The notes below the pieces were generated by a model. That model made no database searches and was not told the origin of the DNA. It worked only from the letters and a program-made list of their open reading frames with translations. From positions 186,001 to 250,000 of the forward strand of contig NIOE01000008.1 in NCBI GenBank assembly GCA_002205125.1: a stretch of DNA of 64,000 nucleotides. The letters run 5' to 3'. Of the stretch, positions 45,687-54,423 are shown piece after piece (position 1 is the first letter of the stretch; the number at the start of each line of letters is the position of its first letter). The stretch comes from Roseateles noduli. GTDB lineage: Bacteria > Pseudomonadota > Gammaproteobacteria > Burkholderiales > Burkholderiaceae_C. The translations under genes were made by a program, and so were the position numbers.

Positions 45687-46100
45687 TCACTCCATGGTGA
45701 CCGATCGAGCCGCCAGGATCCCCGGCATGGCATAGCCCCACGTGGGAAGGCTGAGCGCCTCTGCTTCGGCTGGCGCGCCCCCGTAATTCAATTGCTCGAC
45801 CTGCCCGAGCACGGCGCCGCACGTTGTGATCGCCTTGATGTGGGCGAAGGCGAACGTCACGATGCTTCGTCCCACCAGATCCGATGCGACGGGCGGGTGC
45901 TTTCCGATCCAATCGATCACGCCGGCAACGAAGAGCCGCGTGCTGCGCTCACCTCCCATCGTGAGGTGAGAGCCGACCACGCAACCCGCGCCGAATCGAC
46001 CGTCTGCCAACGGCAGCGCCCAGAACTGTCCTCGCTCCAGCCAGCGGGTGGATTTCGGAATGAAGGGAAAGGCGGCACTCGACATGCGAGGGGACTTCAT
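45687..46100 (-). CDS. Imm26-like immunity protein (tentative)
   Basis: 137 residues from ATG 46100 (alternatives 46085 and 46184). The stretch FPFIPKSTRWLERGQFWALPLADGRFGAGCVVG resembles the start of Imm26 immunity proteins (GDxFAIPLxDGRYGYGRV). The rest is beta-rich: RLFVAGVIDWIG, RSIVTFAFAHIKAITTCG. Imm26 proteins neutralise polymorphic toxins delivered by contact-dependent or type VI systems. No toxin gene is adjacent, so it could be an orphan immunity gene. The stop overlaps the next gene's possible GTG start. Confidence 0.5.
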   Translation of the reverse strand: MKSPRMSSAAFPFIPKSTRWLERGQFWALPLADGRFGAGCVVGSHLTMGGERSTRLFVAGVIDWIGKHPPVASDLVGRSIVTFAFAHIKAITTCGAVLGQVEQLNYGGAPAEAEALSLPTWGYAMPGILAARSVTME

Positions 46101-46202
46101 CTCGCCGCGCCAGCGCCGCAATGGCCAATGCTCAGCGGTCGACCCACCTCGATCACCAGCGCGCCGCCCTCGGAAGCGATCCATCCATTCATGCGCGGAA
46201 CG

Positions 46203-46796
46203 TCACGGCACGTTGAGCCAGCGCACCAGCTTGCCGCCTTCCGCTGGAGGAAGGAGGGAGGCCTCCCTGTAGAGGCGCGACCACATCAGACAGGCATGCG
46301 CCCTGGGGATGTCCTTGTCACCCCGGCCGAGCACCTCGACCGCCTCGGCGCCGTACTGGGCCGTCAGCTTGTCCAGCAGATGGTCGAGGATCGGCCCCGC
46401 CTGCGCTTCGGTGGGCACGGCATTCGGACTCGTGAGTGCCGTGCCGGCGATCTGCCGCTGAAGGCTCATCTGCCGATCGAGATCAGCCTTCGGCCATTCG
46501 TCGACACGGAGTGGGCCGAAGACGCTCGGACGAAGCACCTTGACGCACAGATCTGGAGATCCGGCGAGGGACGCCAAGGTCTGCGCCAGATGTGCGGCGT
46601 ACTGGCTGGCTTGCTCATCGCTGGCCTTGACAAGCATCTGTACCCAGCTCTTGCCGACTTCGATCAGCAACTGATCGCTGATCGTCGGGCCCGCGCGCTC
46701 GCCGGCGATGGCGGGCGACGTGCCCATCGCCGCGACGATTGCGGCCCCACCGAGGAGTCCTCGTACGGCATGTCTCACGGAGAATCTTCCGGTCAT
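46203..46796 (-). CDS. Exported hypothetical protein upstream of the immunity-like gene
   Basis: 197 residues with a Sec signal (MTGRFSVRHAVRGLLGGAAIVAAMGTSPAIAG). The mature part is helical with DQLLIEVGKSWVQMLVKASDEQASQYAAHLAQTLASLAG and two Cys (PDLCVKV, HACLMW). I recognise no family. It is the first of three same-strand genes with short gaps (102 bases to the next), so it may be co-transcribed with the immunity-like gene. Confidence 0.65.
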   Translation of the reverse strand: MTGRFSVRHAVRGLLGGAAIVAAMGTSPAIAGERAGPTISDQLLIEVGKSWVQMLVKASDEQASQYAAHLAQTLASLAGSPDLCVKVLRPSVFGPLRVDEWPKADLDRQMSLQRQIAGTALTSPNAVPTEAQAGPILDHLLDKLTAQYGAEAVEVLGRGDKDIPRAHACLMWSRLYREASLLPPAEGGKLVRWLNVP

Positions 46797-46890
46797 TCAA
46801 CGGCTCTCTGCTGGATTGGAACGAACCACCTCCGGCATTCTGCTTCGGATCCGCCGTTCCGCTCAGACCGGCCTCAGCCGTGCACCAACC

Positions 46891-48165
46891 TCAGCCGTAA
46901 ATCGCCCCTCGCGCGTCCTTGTGCAGCGCCTCGTCGAACGGGAATTTCTGGGCGAAGAACACCACCGCGAGCTGGTTGGCCGGATCGACCCAGAACAGCG
47001 TGGAGGCCGCGCCGCCCCAGGAGAACTCGCCCACAACGCTGGCCGGCTCGTCGGGCGTGGTCGGCGCGATGCGCACCGAGCCGCCAAGCCCGAAGCCGAT
47101 GCCCGGGCTCTTCAGGAAGTGACGCGGCGCGATCGCCGGGTCCAGGTGATCGACCATCATGAGCTTCACCGTCGCTGGCCGCAGCACGCGCACGCCGTCG
47201 AGCTGGCCTTCGCCCAGCAGCATGCGCGCGAAGCGCAGGTAGTCGTCGATGGGGCCGATCAGGCCCGCGCCGCCGCTGGCGAAGAGGAAAGGCACTTCGG
47301 GCTCGCGCAGGGCCGGGCCCTCGGCGCCGAAGCGGTAGGTCGCCGCCCGCCGGTCCTTGACCGCGTCGGGCTGCGTCCAATCCGTCTCCTTCATGCCCAG
47401 CGGCCGCAGGATGTGTCGACGCACGTGCGCATCGAAAGGCCCGTCGCCCAGCACTTCCACCAGGCGCGCCACGATGTCCGTCGAGGTGCCGTACTGCCAG
47501 GCCGTGCCCGGCTCGTGACGCAGCGGCAGCGCCGCGACTGCGCGGCTGAACGCGGCCAGATCGGGCGATGTCTCCAGAGGATTCGCCGCGCGGAACGCGC
47601 GATCGGCCGGGCCGTCTTCCATCGCATACGTGAGACCCGACGTGTGCCGCAGCACATCGCGCACGAGGATGGGTCGCTGGGCCGGCCGCTCGCCGCGACC
47701 GTCGTCCGCATAAACGCGCATGCTCTTGAACTCCGGCAGGTAGAGCGCGATCGGGTCGTCCAGCCGGAATCGACCCGCATCCCACAGCCGCATGAGCGCC
47801 ACCGACGCCACCGGCTTGGTCATCGACCAGATTCGCGCCAGCGTGTCGCGGGCCATCGGCCGCCGCGCTTCGCGGTCCGCCAGGCCGAAGGCGCCGAAGT
47901 AGCGCTCCGTCCCGCCTTGCCACACCACCGCCGACACCCCCACGGCGCGACCGTCGGCGACCACGCCGCGGAGCATCTGCTCGATGCGTTTCGGCGAGAT
48001 CGTCACGGACGCGCCGCCGGATCCGGGCGCGCCGCGCGATCCGCCAGGGGTGGCCTTTGCGCCCGTTGCCGCGTCCACGGCAGAAGCAGCTGTTGCGGCC
48101 ATGACCGCGGTCGGCGCAGCGAGAGCTACACCAAGGAGGTGGCGACGGGAAGGTGCTTGCGTCAT
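46891..48165 (-). CDS. Class C beta-lactamase-fold serine hydrolase/esterase
   Basis: 424 residues. A twin-arginine signal (APSRRHLLGVALAAP) suggests folded export. Active-site motifs: Ser114-x-x-Lys117 (IWSMTKPVASVA) and the Tyr of WQYGTSTD; the third motif near the C-terminus reads FSWGGAASTLFWVD, close to the HTG/KTG region replaced by WGG in EstB-type esterases. It is therefore more likely an esterase or D-aminopeptidase-like hydrolase than a lactamase. The gene stands alone, with no regulator in the neighbourhood. Confidence 0.88.
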   Translation of the reverse strand: MTQAPSRRHLLGVALAAPTAVMAATAASAVDAATGAKATPGGSRGAPGSGGASVTISPKRIEQMLRGVVADGRAVGVSAVVWQGGTERYFGAFGLADREARRPMARDTLARIWSMTKPVASVALMRLWDAGRFRLDDPIALYLPEFKSMRVYADDGRGERPAQRPILVRDVLRHTSGLTYAMEDGPADRAFRAANPLETSPDLAAFSRAVAALPLRHEPGTAWQYGTSTDIVARLVEVLGDGPFDAHVRRHILRPLGMKETDWTQPDAVKDRRAATYRFGAEGPALREPEVPFLFASGGAGLIGPIDDYLRFARMLLGEGQLDGVRVLRPATVKLMMVDHLDPAIAPRHFLKSPGIGFGLGGSVRIAPTTPDEPASVVGEFSWGGAASTLFWVDPANQLAVVFFAQKFPFDEALHKDARGAIYG

Positions 48166-48257
48166 GCGCTGATGCTAGAGCCGTACCCGCATGTAATCGT
48201 TCCGTTGGTCGTCTGCCCTGATCTAGACTTTCCCGACCACTGCTTCAAGGGTTCGTC

Positions 48258-48638
48258 ATGAAGGTTCTGGTCGCCTCGTTCCTCGCTTTCGCGTGTTCAA
48301 CGGCGGTCCACGCCGCCGACGCGCCCTCGCCCGCCTGCGCGGCCAAGCGGGCCAGCATCGAATCCCAGATCTCCGAAGCCACCGCCAAGGGCAATCGCCG
48401 ACAGCTCGCCGGCCTGAAGTCGGCGCTGGCCGCCAACAAGCGCCATTGCACCGACGCTTCGCTCGCGGCCGATCGGGAGCGCGACATCGCCGCCGCGACC
48501 AAGAAGGTGACCCGCCGGGAGGCCGACCTCGCGACCGCCCAGGCGAAGGGCGATCCGAAGAAGATCGCGAAAGAACAGAAGCAGCTCGACGCAGCCCGCG
48601 AGGCCCTGGCCGAGGCGCAGAAGCCGCTTCCGCAGTAG
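48258..48638 (+). CDS. DUF1090 periplasmic protein (YqjC-like)
   Basis: 126 residues. A Sec signal (ends AVHAA) precedes the DUF1090 pattern CAAKRASIESQISEATAKGNRRQLAGLKSALAANKRHCTD (two Cys about 37 apart, probably a disulphide) and a charged coiled coil. The function is not established; such proteins are periplasmic and often stress-induced. It lies divergent from the serine hydrolase, with 92 bases between them. Confidence 0.85.
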   Translation: MKVLVASFLAFACSTAVHAADAPSPACAAKRASIESQISEATAKGNRRQLAGLKSALAANKRHCTDASLAADRERDIAAATKKVTRREADLATAQAKGDPKKIAKEQKQLDAAREALAEAQKPLPQ

Positions 48639-48822
48639 CACGGTGGGGCGGCGGCGCCCCAAAAGAGGTAGCGCGTCGACACCCCGGGGACCTTCTTTCC
48701 GGCCAATCGCGCCGCTTGTCGGAACGCCCGTCCGGCGCTCCCCCAGTCGCCCATCTGCTACCGCAACCATCATCCCATTGATCACAATGGCCCGTCCCCG
48801 CACGCCAGCTGCCGTACTCACC

Positions 48823-49932
48823 ATGACCCTCGCCATCGCCCGCCGCCTGATCACCCTCCTGTGCCTCGCGGCCGCCTCGACGGCACATGCCGACATCGTC
48901 ATCGGCCAGGTGGCTCCCTTCACCGGACCGCAGGCCGTCACCGGCAAGGCGATCCGCGCCGGCGCCAAGCTGTGGATCGACGACGTCAACGCCCGCGGCG
49001 GCGTCAAGGGTCAGAAGATCAAGCTCGTCACCCGCGACGACGCCCAGAAGCCCGAGGAGACCGTCCGCCTGGTCAGGGAACTGATCGCCAGCGACGCGCC
49101 CACCGCCCTGATCGGCACCGTCGGCACCTCCAATCTGGAAGCGCTCAAGCAGGACGGCGTGCTGGAGAAGACCCGCGTGTCCATGGTCGGCGCCGTCTCC
49201 GGCGCCAACAGCGTGATCACCGCGCGCAACATGTACCCAGTCAAGGCCAGCTACCGCGAGGAGGTGGACCGCCTCTTCAAGCAGCTCGGCGAGATGGGCC
49301 GCACCAAGGTCGCGGTCGTCTACCAGGACGACGGTCTGGGCCGTGACGCCCTCGCCGGCGCGCAGGCCTCGGCCAAGACCTACGGCCTGACGCTGGTCGC
49401 GCAGTCGGGCTACGCCCGCAACACCACCGAGGTCGGCAAGGCGGTGGCCGACATGATCAAGCAGTCGCCCGACGTGATCTTCCTCGCCGCGACCACCGCG
49501 GCCGCCATCGAGTTCACCGACAAGTACCAGACCGCAGGCGGACATGCCGCCCTGTACGGCATGTCCATCATCGACGTGCAGGCGCTGCTCGCGAAGCTGG
49601 GCGCGGACCGCGCGCGCGGCTTCGCGTTCTCGCTGGTGCTGCCGACCGACGACCGCGCCGACCGCGAACTCGTGCGCGACTACCAGCGCCTGCGCGGCAA
49701 TGCCAAGGATCCGGACCTGTCCTCGCGCTCGCTCGAAGGCTTCATCGCCGCACGCGCGCTCGTGAAGGCGCTGGAACGCACGGCCGCGCCCGGCCCCGTC
49801 GGCCTGACGGAAACGCTGGACCGCGGCTTCGAGACCGACGTCGGCGGCCACCGCCTGACCTTCGGCAAGGGCCCGACCTCGCGCTACGTCGACTTCGCCG
49901 TGCTCGGCGCGGGTGGCAAGCTGGTGCGCTGA
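48823..49932 (+). CDS. LivJ-type ABC transporter substrate-binding protein
   Basis: 369 residues from ATG 48823; ATG 48787 gives 12 more residues. The Sec signal is MTLAIARRLITLLCLAAASTAHA. The type I periplasmic-binding fold (Peripla_BP_6) begins DIVIGQVAPFTGPQAVTGKAIRAGAKLWIDDVNARGGVKGQKI and has VAVVYQDDGLGRDALAGAQ at the hinge. It binds an amino acid or amide-like solute. No liv permease or ATPase genes are near, so it is an orphan receptor, possibly serving chemotaxis or a remote importer. Confidence 0.9.
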   Translation: MTLAIARRLITLLCLAAASTAHADIVIGQVAPFTGPQAVTGKAIRAGAKLWIDDVNARGGVKGQKIKLVTRDDAQKPEETVRLVRELIASDAPTALIGTVGTSNLEALKQDGVLEKTRVSMVGAVSGANSVITARNMYPVKASYREEVDRLFKQLGEMGRTKVAVVYQDDGLGRDALAGAQASAKTYGLTLVAQSGYARNTTEVGKAVADMIKQSPDVIFLAATTAAAIEFTDKYQTAGGHAALYGMSIIDVQALLAKLGADRARGFAFSLVLPTDDRADRELVRDYQRLRGNAKDPDLSSRSLEGFIAARALVKALERTAAPGPVGLTETLDRGFETDVGGHRLTFGKGPTSRYVDFAVLGAGGKLVR

Positions 49933-49949
49933 ACGCGGCGCGGCAAGAC

Positions 49950-50381
49950 GTGACGCTCCGCATCTCGGCGCAGGCCAAGGGCCGCAAGTGGAAAGGCCAG
50001 GCTTTCCGTCTGCTCGCGTGCGTCGGTCTCTGGGCCGCCTTCGGCGGCTGGAAGCACCCGTCGGCCCTGGTCCTCGTGGCCCTGGCCTTCGGCGCGGTCA
50101 TGGTGACCCTCACGGTGGTGGTGGAACGCCTCCACTGGAACGACGTGGACATCGCGCAGGACTCGCTGACCTTGACCCGCCGCGAACTCAGCGCCGTCAT
50201 CCGACGCGAGGACATCCTCATCCTGGAACTGCGTCCCAAGGTCATCCTGCTCAAGTGGCGCGGCGAGGCGAAGGCGCATGTCGCCACCCTCACCCGGGAG
50301 CGTTACAGCCCCGAGGATTGGGACAGGCTCCAGACGAACCTTCAGCCTTGGGCGAAGGCACCCGAACAGGCGCCTGCCTGA
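49950..50381 (+). CDS. Small membrane protein, two helices plus PH-like C-terminus
   Basis: 143 residues from GTG 49950. Two helices are predicted at about 19-35 and 40-58, followed by a hydrophilic domain (DIAQDSLTLTRRELSAVIRREDILILELRPKVILLKWRGEAKAHVATLTRERY). The layout resembles DUF2244-type proteins with a short PH-like domain. The function is unknown. It starts 17 bases after the binding-protein stop. Confidence 0.65.
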   Translation: MTLRISAQAKGRKWKGQAFRLLACVGLWAAFGGWKHPSALVLVALAFGAVMVTLTVVVERLHWNDVDIAQDSLTLTRRELSAVIRREDILILELRPKVILLKWRGEAKAHVATLTRERYSPEDWDRLQTNLQPWAKAPEQAPA

Positions 50382-50422
50382 GCACCCGCCCGAGCGCTTG
50401 ACCGGGCGTCAGGCCCGGCTCG

Positions 50423-50815
50423 TCAGTAATGCTCCGCGTCCTGCGGCGGAACGACCCATCCGTGTTTCCGGCTCTCGTAGACCGAGACGCTCGGCGCCGG
50501 GAAGCCCGGATCCGCGAACGCGCCGACGGGGATCGCGAGGAAGTCGGGCATCGCGTCCATCTCGTAGTAGACCGTCGCCCCGCAGTTCGGGCAGAAGTGG
50601 AACGTGGCGTTCGTACCTTCGTCCCCGGTGATCGTGTAGGTCGACGACACGCCGGACGGGGCCACGTCTTGACGACGGAAGCGGGCCTGCTCGGCGAAGG
50701 GGCCGCCCGTCCTGCGCTGGCAGTTCAGGCAGTGGCAGATGGAGATGCGGACGGGCTCGCCCACGACCTGGGCCGTGAGCCGGCCGCAGCTGCAGGAAGC
50801 CAGGCGTTGCGTCAT
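50423..50815 (-). CDS. GFA-family zinc protein (glutathione-dependent formaldehyde-activating type)
   Basis: 130 residues from ATG 50815. Zinc sites are CSCG at the start, CHCLNCQRRTGG and FCPNCGATVYY, the GFA/Mss4-like pattern. Most GFA homologues are of unconfirmed substrate, so the formaldehyde name should not be over-read. It lies 20 bases downstream of the DoxX gene, on the same strand, and is probably its operon partner. Confidence 0.9.
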   Translation of the reverse strand: MTQRLASCSCGRLTAQVVGEPVRISICHCLNCQRRTGGPFAEQARFRRQDVAPSGVSSTYTITGDEGTNATFHFCPNCGATVYYEMDAMPDFLAIPVGAFADPGFPAPSVSVYESRKHGWVVPPQDAEHY

Positions 50816-50835
50816 GGGGAAATCCTCGCGGGGTT

Positions 50836-51333
50836 TCAGCCATCTTGCCACGCCCGCGCCGCCGCCCACGGCAACCGCCCATCGACCGCATACGCCCCGC
50901 CGCCGCGCACCACGACGTAGGCCGCCAGCACGGCCATCAGCACCGGGTATTCGATGCCGCGGTCGATCCACGGCCAGGTCGGGCCGAGCGCGACGCAGAT
51001 GCCGATCATTTCCAGCGTGAACGCGAGCGCCACCCAGCGCGTGCACAAGCCGATGGCCAGCGCCGCCGCGCCGACGGTCTCCAGCAGCATGACGAGGAAC
51101 GCCAGCTGCGGCGCGAACGGCAACCCCATCACCTGATCGATGAGCCGGATGGAGCCTGCCATCGGATCCGCCATCGAGCCGTGCGAAGTGCCGAGCGCCT
51201 TCGGCAGCCCGTGCGTGAACAGGATGGCGCCGAAGGCGAAGCGCAGCAGCGCGTACGCCGCCGGTTCAAGCCGGGCCGCCAGACCGCGCGGCGACGTCGC
51301 CCGTCGGGAAACCGGAAGGGAGGCTGTGGCCAT
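50836..51333 (-). CDS. DoxX-family membrane protein
   Basis: 165 residues from ATG 51333; the frame is open to 51432 but the extension is not membrane-like. Four helices are predicted, with the family pattern YALLRFAFGAILFTHGLPKALG, MLLETVGAAALAIGLCTRWVALAFTLEMIGICV and PVLMAVLAAYVVV. DoxX proteins act in redox or sulphur-related membrane processes, poorly defined. The GFA gene follows after 20 bases. Confidence 0.88.
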   Translation of the reverse strand: MATASLPVSRRATSPRGLAARLEPAAYALLRFAFGAILFTHGLPKALGTSHGSMADPMAGSIRLIDQVMGLPFAPQLAFLVMLLETVGAAALAIGLCTRWVALAFTLEMIGICVALGPTWPWIDRGIEYPVLMAVLAAYVVVRGGGAYAVDGRLPWAAARAWQDG

Positions 51334-51561
51334 CGGTGAACTTTCGAGTTGCAGGTCGGCTGCATTCTTCGGATCCGCGGCTCGCGGGTCGATCAGCGCG
51401 CGCGAGCATGTGAATTCAACGCAGCCCAACAATGCCCGCCCCGAGTCGTCGCAGACCGGTCACGTCCGCAACACGGCGATACCTCCGCGCCCTCGCCGAC
51501 GCGCCGCACAACCGCTTGTTTCCAACGAAACGAAGTTCCGAGGGTATTCCCGAGAGACTTG

Positions 51562-51577
51562 GTGAAAGCGCTTTCAC
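51562..51577. promoter_or_regulatory. Perfect LacI-family operator upstream of GH16
   Basis: GTGAAAGCGCTTTCAC is a fully symmetrical 16-bp palindrome with a central CpG, the design of CcpA/LacI-type operators (TGAAAGCGCTTTCA core). It lies 45 bases before the GH16 start and 228 from the DoxX start. It should repress the glucanase when its sugar is absent. No regulator is adjacent. Confidence 0.78.
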
Positions 51578-51621
51578 ATAGTGGTTGCGCCTTTCCACAC
51601 CACTGACTCAGAGGAGATCCC

Positions 51622-52770
51622 ATGACACGCTGGATTCGATCACTCGCCGCGGTCGCGCTCGCCCTGACGGGCGTCGCGGCGCAGGCACAGAACTGGCAAC
51701 TCGTCTGGCAGGACGAGTTCACCAACGGCATCGGCCCGCAATGGCGCTTCGAGACCGGCACCGGCTCGGGCGGCTGGGGCAACAACGAGCTGCAGTACTA
51801 CCGGCGCGAGAACGCGACCGTCGAGAACGGCCAGCTCGTCATCACCGCCAAGCGCGAGGACTTCGGCGGCATGCGCTACACGTCGGCGCGCATGACCACG
51901 CAAGGCCTGGCCCAGTTCAAGTACGGCCGCATCGAGGCGCGCATCAAGGCGCCGTCGAGCTCCGGCATGTGGCCCGCGTTCTGGATGCTGGGCAGCAACA
52001 TCAACACGGTCGGCTGGCCCGCGTCGGGCGAGATCGACATCATGGAACACGTGAATGCCGATGCCGACATCCACGGCACCATCCACTGGCAGGGTCCGGA
52101 CGGCGGCCACGCGTCCTACGGCGGCCACACCGGCAACAACGTCGCGGACTATCACATCTACGCCGTGGAATGGGACGAGAAGGCGATCCGCTGGTTCGTC
52201 GACGGCCGCCAGTTCCACGTCGCCGACATCACCAACAGCGTCAACAGCACCGAGGAATTCCATCGCGACTTCTTCCTGCTGCTGAACCTGGCGGTGGGCG
52301 GCAACTGGCCGCAATGGAACATCGACGAGAGCAAGCTGCCCGCGAAGATGTACGTGGACTACGTGCGCGTCTACAAGAAGGACGCGGGCACGGCGTTCTC
52401 GACGACGCTGCAGGCGGCCAACTTCGCGCTGCAGTCGGGCATGCAGCTCGAAGCGTCGACGGAAGGCGGCCAGAACCTCGGCTGGATCGAGACCGGCGAC
52501 TGGGCGGTGTGGAACCTCAACCTGCCGCAGGGCGGGACCTACACGGTCGAGTACCGCGTCGCCAGCCTGAACGGCGGCGGCGCCCTGCAGCTGGAGATGG
52601 CCGGCGGCGCCCCGGTGTACGGCGCGCTGAACGTGCCGTCGACCGGCGGATGGCAGAACTGGACGACGATCTCGCACCGCGTGACGCTGCCGGCCGGCCA
52701 GCAGCAGATCGCCGTGAAGGCCAACGGTCCGGGCTGGAACCTGCGCTCCGTGAAGATCACGAAGTCGTGA
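51622..52770 (+). CDS. GH16 beta-glucanase (laminarinase/lichenase) with C-terminal CBM6-like domain
   Basis: 382 residues with a Sec signal (ends AAQAQ). The GH16 core (about 25-252) carries the catalytic stretch GEIDIMEH: Glu137 nucleophile and Glu142 acid/base, flanked by MWPAFWMLG and the substrate-cleft FWMLGSNINTVGWPASG. FFLLLNLAVGGNWPQ is typical of beta-1,3(4)-glucanases. The C-terminal module (about 262-382: LEASTEGGQNLGWIETGDWAVWNLNLPQGGTYTVEYRVAS) matches CBM6. It is secreted and attacks laminarin-like glucans. Expression is probably controlled by the palindrome upstream. Confidence 0.93.
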   Translation: MTRWIRSLAAVALALTGVAAQAQNWQLVWQDEFTNGIGPQWRFETGTGSGGWGNNELQYYRRENATVENGQLVITAKREDFGGMRYTSARMTTQGLAQFKYGRIEARIKAPSSSGMWPAFWMLGSNINTVGWPASGEIDIMEHVNADADIHGTIHWQGPDGGHASYGGHTGNNVADYHIYAVEWDEKAIRWFVDGRQFHVADITNSVNSTEEFHRDFFLLLNLAVGGNWPQWNIDESKLPAKMYVDYVRVYKKDAGTAFSTTLQAANFALQSGMQLEASTEGGQNLGWIETGDWAVWNLNLPQGGTYTVEYRVASLNGGGALQLEMAGGAPVYGALNVPSTGGWQNWTTISHRVTLPAGQQQIAVKANGPGWNLRSVKITKS

Positions 52771-52774
52771 TGCA

Positions 52775-53344
52775 ATGCGGCGGATGTCTCCCATCCGCCG
52801 CGCCGTCCGCCGCGTTGATCCACCGACCGACAGCCGACTCGCGCCGACCTACGCCGGCGCGAATCTCGCCGACGCCTTCGCCATCGCGCTCTCGGACGAC
52901 GCGCCCGACGACGCGATGGCGTTGGCGCGTGCGACGCTCGCGGATCCGCCGTGGTGGTTCCGCGCGCTGCTCGCGATCCGCGATGCGGCGGTCAAGCCGC
53001 TCGGGCTGAAGACCTCGGCCGCGATGCGCCATCACCTCGACGAGATCGGCGTCGAGCACGTCGACATCTTCCGCGTGCTGTCCGCGACCCGCGACGAAGC
53101 GATCTTCGGCGAGCAGGACCAGCACCTCGATTTCAAGCTCTCCATCCTGATCCGCCGCGTCGATGACACGGGGTCGGGAGCGACACGTCGCGAAGCGATC
53201 GCGAGCACCGTCGTGCACTGCCACAACCGGCTCGGGCGCTTCTATCTCGCGCTGATCCTGCCGGGGCACGTGCTGGTCGTGCGCTCGCATCTGAAAGCGG
53301 CGGCGAAGCGCTTCGGGCGGCCCGCCGGGAATTCCGGCACCTGA
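52775..53344 (+). CDS. DUF2867-like hypothetical protein
   Basis: 189 residues from ATG 52775 (52784 is an alternative, inside the hairpin). It has no signal. The stretch PPWWFRALLAIRDAAVKPLGLKTS and the C-terminal LGRFYLALILPGHVLVVRSHLKAAAKRF resemble DUF2867 proteins, small beta-barrel domains often fused to NAD-dependent epimerases. No epimerase is near. It starts 4 bases after GH16. Confidence 0.65.
   Translation: MRRMSPIRRAVRRVDPPTDSRLAPTYAGANLADAFAIALSDDAPDDAMALARATLADPPWWFRALLAIRDAAVKPLGLKTSAAMRHHLDEIGVEHVDIFRVLSATRDEAIFGEQDQHLDFKLSILIRRVDDTGSGATRREAIASTVVHCHNRLGRFYLALILPGHVLVVRSHLKAAAKRFGRPAGNSGT
52777..52801 (+). other. 10-bp hairpin covering the start of the next gene
   Basis: GCGGCGGATG and CATCCGCCGC form a perfect stem around TCTCC, 6 bases after the GH16 stop. 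It lacks a T-run. It may serve as the 3' end of the GH16 message and also masks the ATG at 52784 of the following gene. Confidence 0.5.
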
Positions 53345-53390
53345 TCCGTCAGAATCAGCCCGTCATCGGACCAGCGGAAGCGGGGGCAAG

Positions 53391-54242
53391 ATGGACTGGC
53401 GATGGAAGGTGGGCCGACAGGCCGTCCTCACGCGGCTGCCGTTCGGTCGGCTTCTGCGGGTCACGAAGCGCAGGCTCGTGGGCTACCGGCCCGATCCGGA
53501 CAACCTCAGCGACACGCTCAAGAACTGGTCGCAGATGCGGGCGGCGCTGTCGCACACGGGCGGCTCGATCGAGGGGGCCACGGTGCTGGAGATCGGCACG
53601 GGCTGGTTCCCGACCATTCCGATCCTGCAGTGCCTGCAGGGGGCGAAACACGTCTGCATGTCCGACCTCAACGCGCATCTGGACGATGTCAGCTTCGCCG
53701 CGACGCTGGACTTCCTGCGGCGGGTGGATCCCGCCAACCAGCGGCTGCGCGAGATCCGGTCGCGCGAGGACCTGCCGCTCACCTACCTCGCGCCGTTCGA
53801 CGTGAATGCACTGGCGGATGGATCGATCGACCTCGTGACCTCGCGGACCGTGCTGGAGCACATCCCGCCGGAGGTGCTGGTGCAGTTGCTCAAGTCCCTG
53901 CGTCCCAAGCTCTCCGCGCGCGGTCGCATGGTGCATCTGGTGGATCACTCGGACCACCTGGAGCACGCGGACAAGTCGATCAGCAAGATCAACTTCCTGA
54001 CCTGGCCCGACCGCCAGCATGCGTGGGTCAACCGGCTGACGCGCGAGGGCGAGAACCGCCTGCGGCACCACGAGTACCCGCCCCTCTTCGCCGCCGCCGG
54101 CTACCGCGTGACGCTGGAGCAGGACAAGGTCCACGAGCCCACCCGGCGGTTGGCGAAGTCGCTGCCTTTACAGCCTCGTTACGCGGCCATGACACCGGAA
54201 CAACTGGCGACGATGTCGTCCGTGTACGTGCTGGAACCCTGA
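53391..54242 (+). CDS. SAM-dependent class I methyltransferase
   Basis: 283 residues. The Rossmann core shows motif I VLEIGTGWFPTIPILQCLQ (about 66-84), an acidic end of strand 2 (MSDLNAHLDD), and SIDLVTSRTVLEHIPPEVLVQLLKSLRPKLSARGRMVHLVDHS as the motif IV/V region. The substrate is unknown; proteins of this kind often modify surface glycans. It is 46 bases after the DUF2867-like gene and precedes a glycosyltransferase, which supports a polysaccharide or glycolipid role. Confidence 0.88.
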   Translation: MDWRWKVGRQAVLTRLPFGRLLRVTKRRLVGYRPDPDNLSDTLKNWSQMRAALSHTGGSIEGATVLEIGTGWFPTIPILQCLQGAKHVCMSDLNAHLDDVSFAATLDFLRRVDPANQRLREIRSREDLPLTYLAPFDVNALADGSIDLVTSRTVLEHIPPEVLVQLLKSLRPKLSARGRMVHLVDHSDHLEHADKSISKINFLTWPDRQHAWVNRLTREGENRLRHHEYPPLFAAAGYRVTLEQDKVHEPTRRLAKSLPLQPRYAAMTPEQLATMSSVYVLEP

Positions 54243-54255
54243 GGCCGACGGCCCG

Positions 54256-54288
54256 CGCGCCTCGGCGCGTTTTGCGCACAAATGCGCA
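54256..54288 (+). terminator. Possible terminator between methyltransferase and glycosyltransferase genes
   Basis: CGCGCC/GGCGCG closes a tight loop and runs into TTTT; a second pair TGCGCA-CAAA-TGCGCA follows. The stem is short, so termination may be partial. Confidence 0.45.
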
Positions 54289-54423
54289 TTCGGCGACCCA
54301 CCCGAGTGTGGGGGAGCGCACATCCCACGCGACCGATCTCGAAATAATTCAGGGGACAAGAGATCAGACGCGCCCGTGGCCGGAGAGCCGCGGAGCAAGC
54401 CAGTGAGCCGGGAGGGATTCCAG

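Noticed and set aside
46891-48165. A true beta-lactamase resistance gene.
   Set aside because: The SxxK and Tyr motifs fit, but the KTG box is replaced by WGG-like sequence, as in esterases; resistance should not be inferred.
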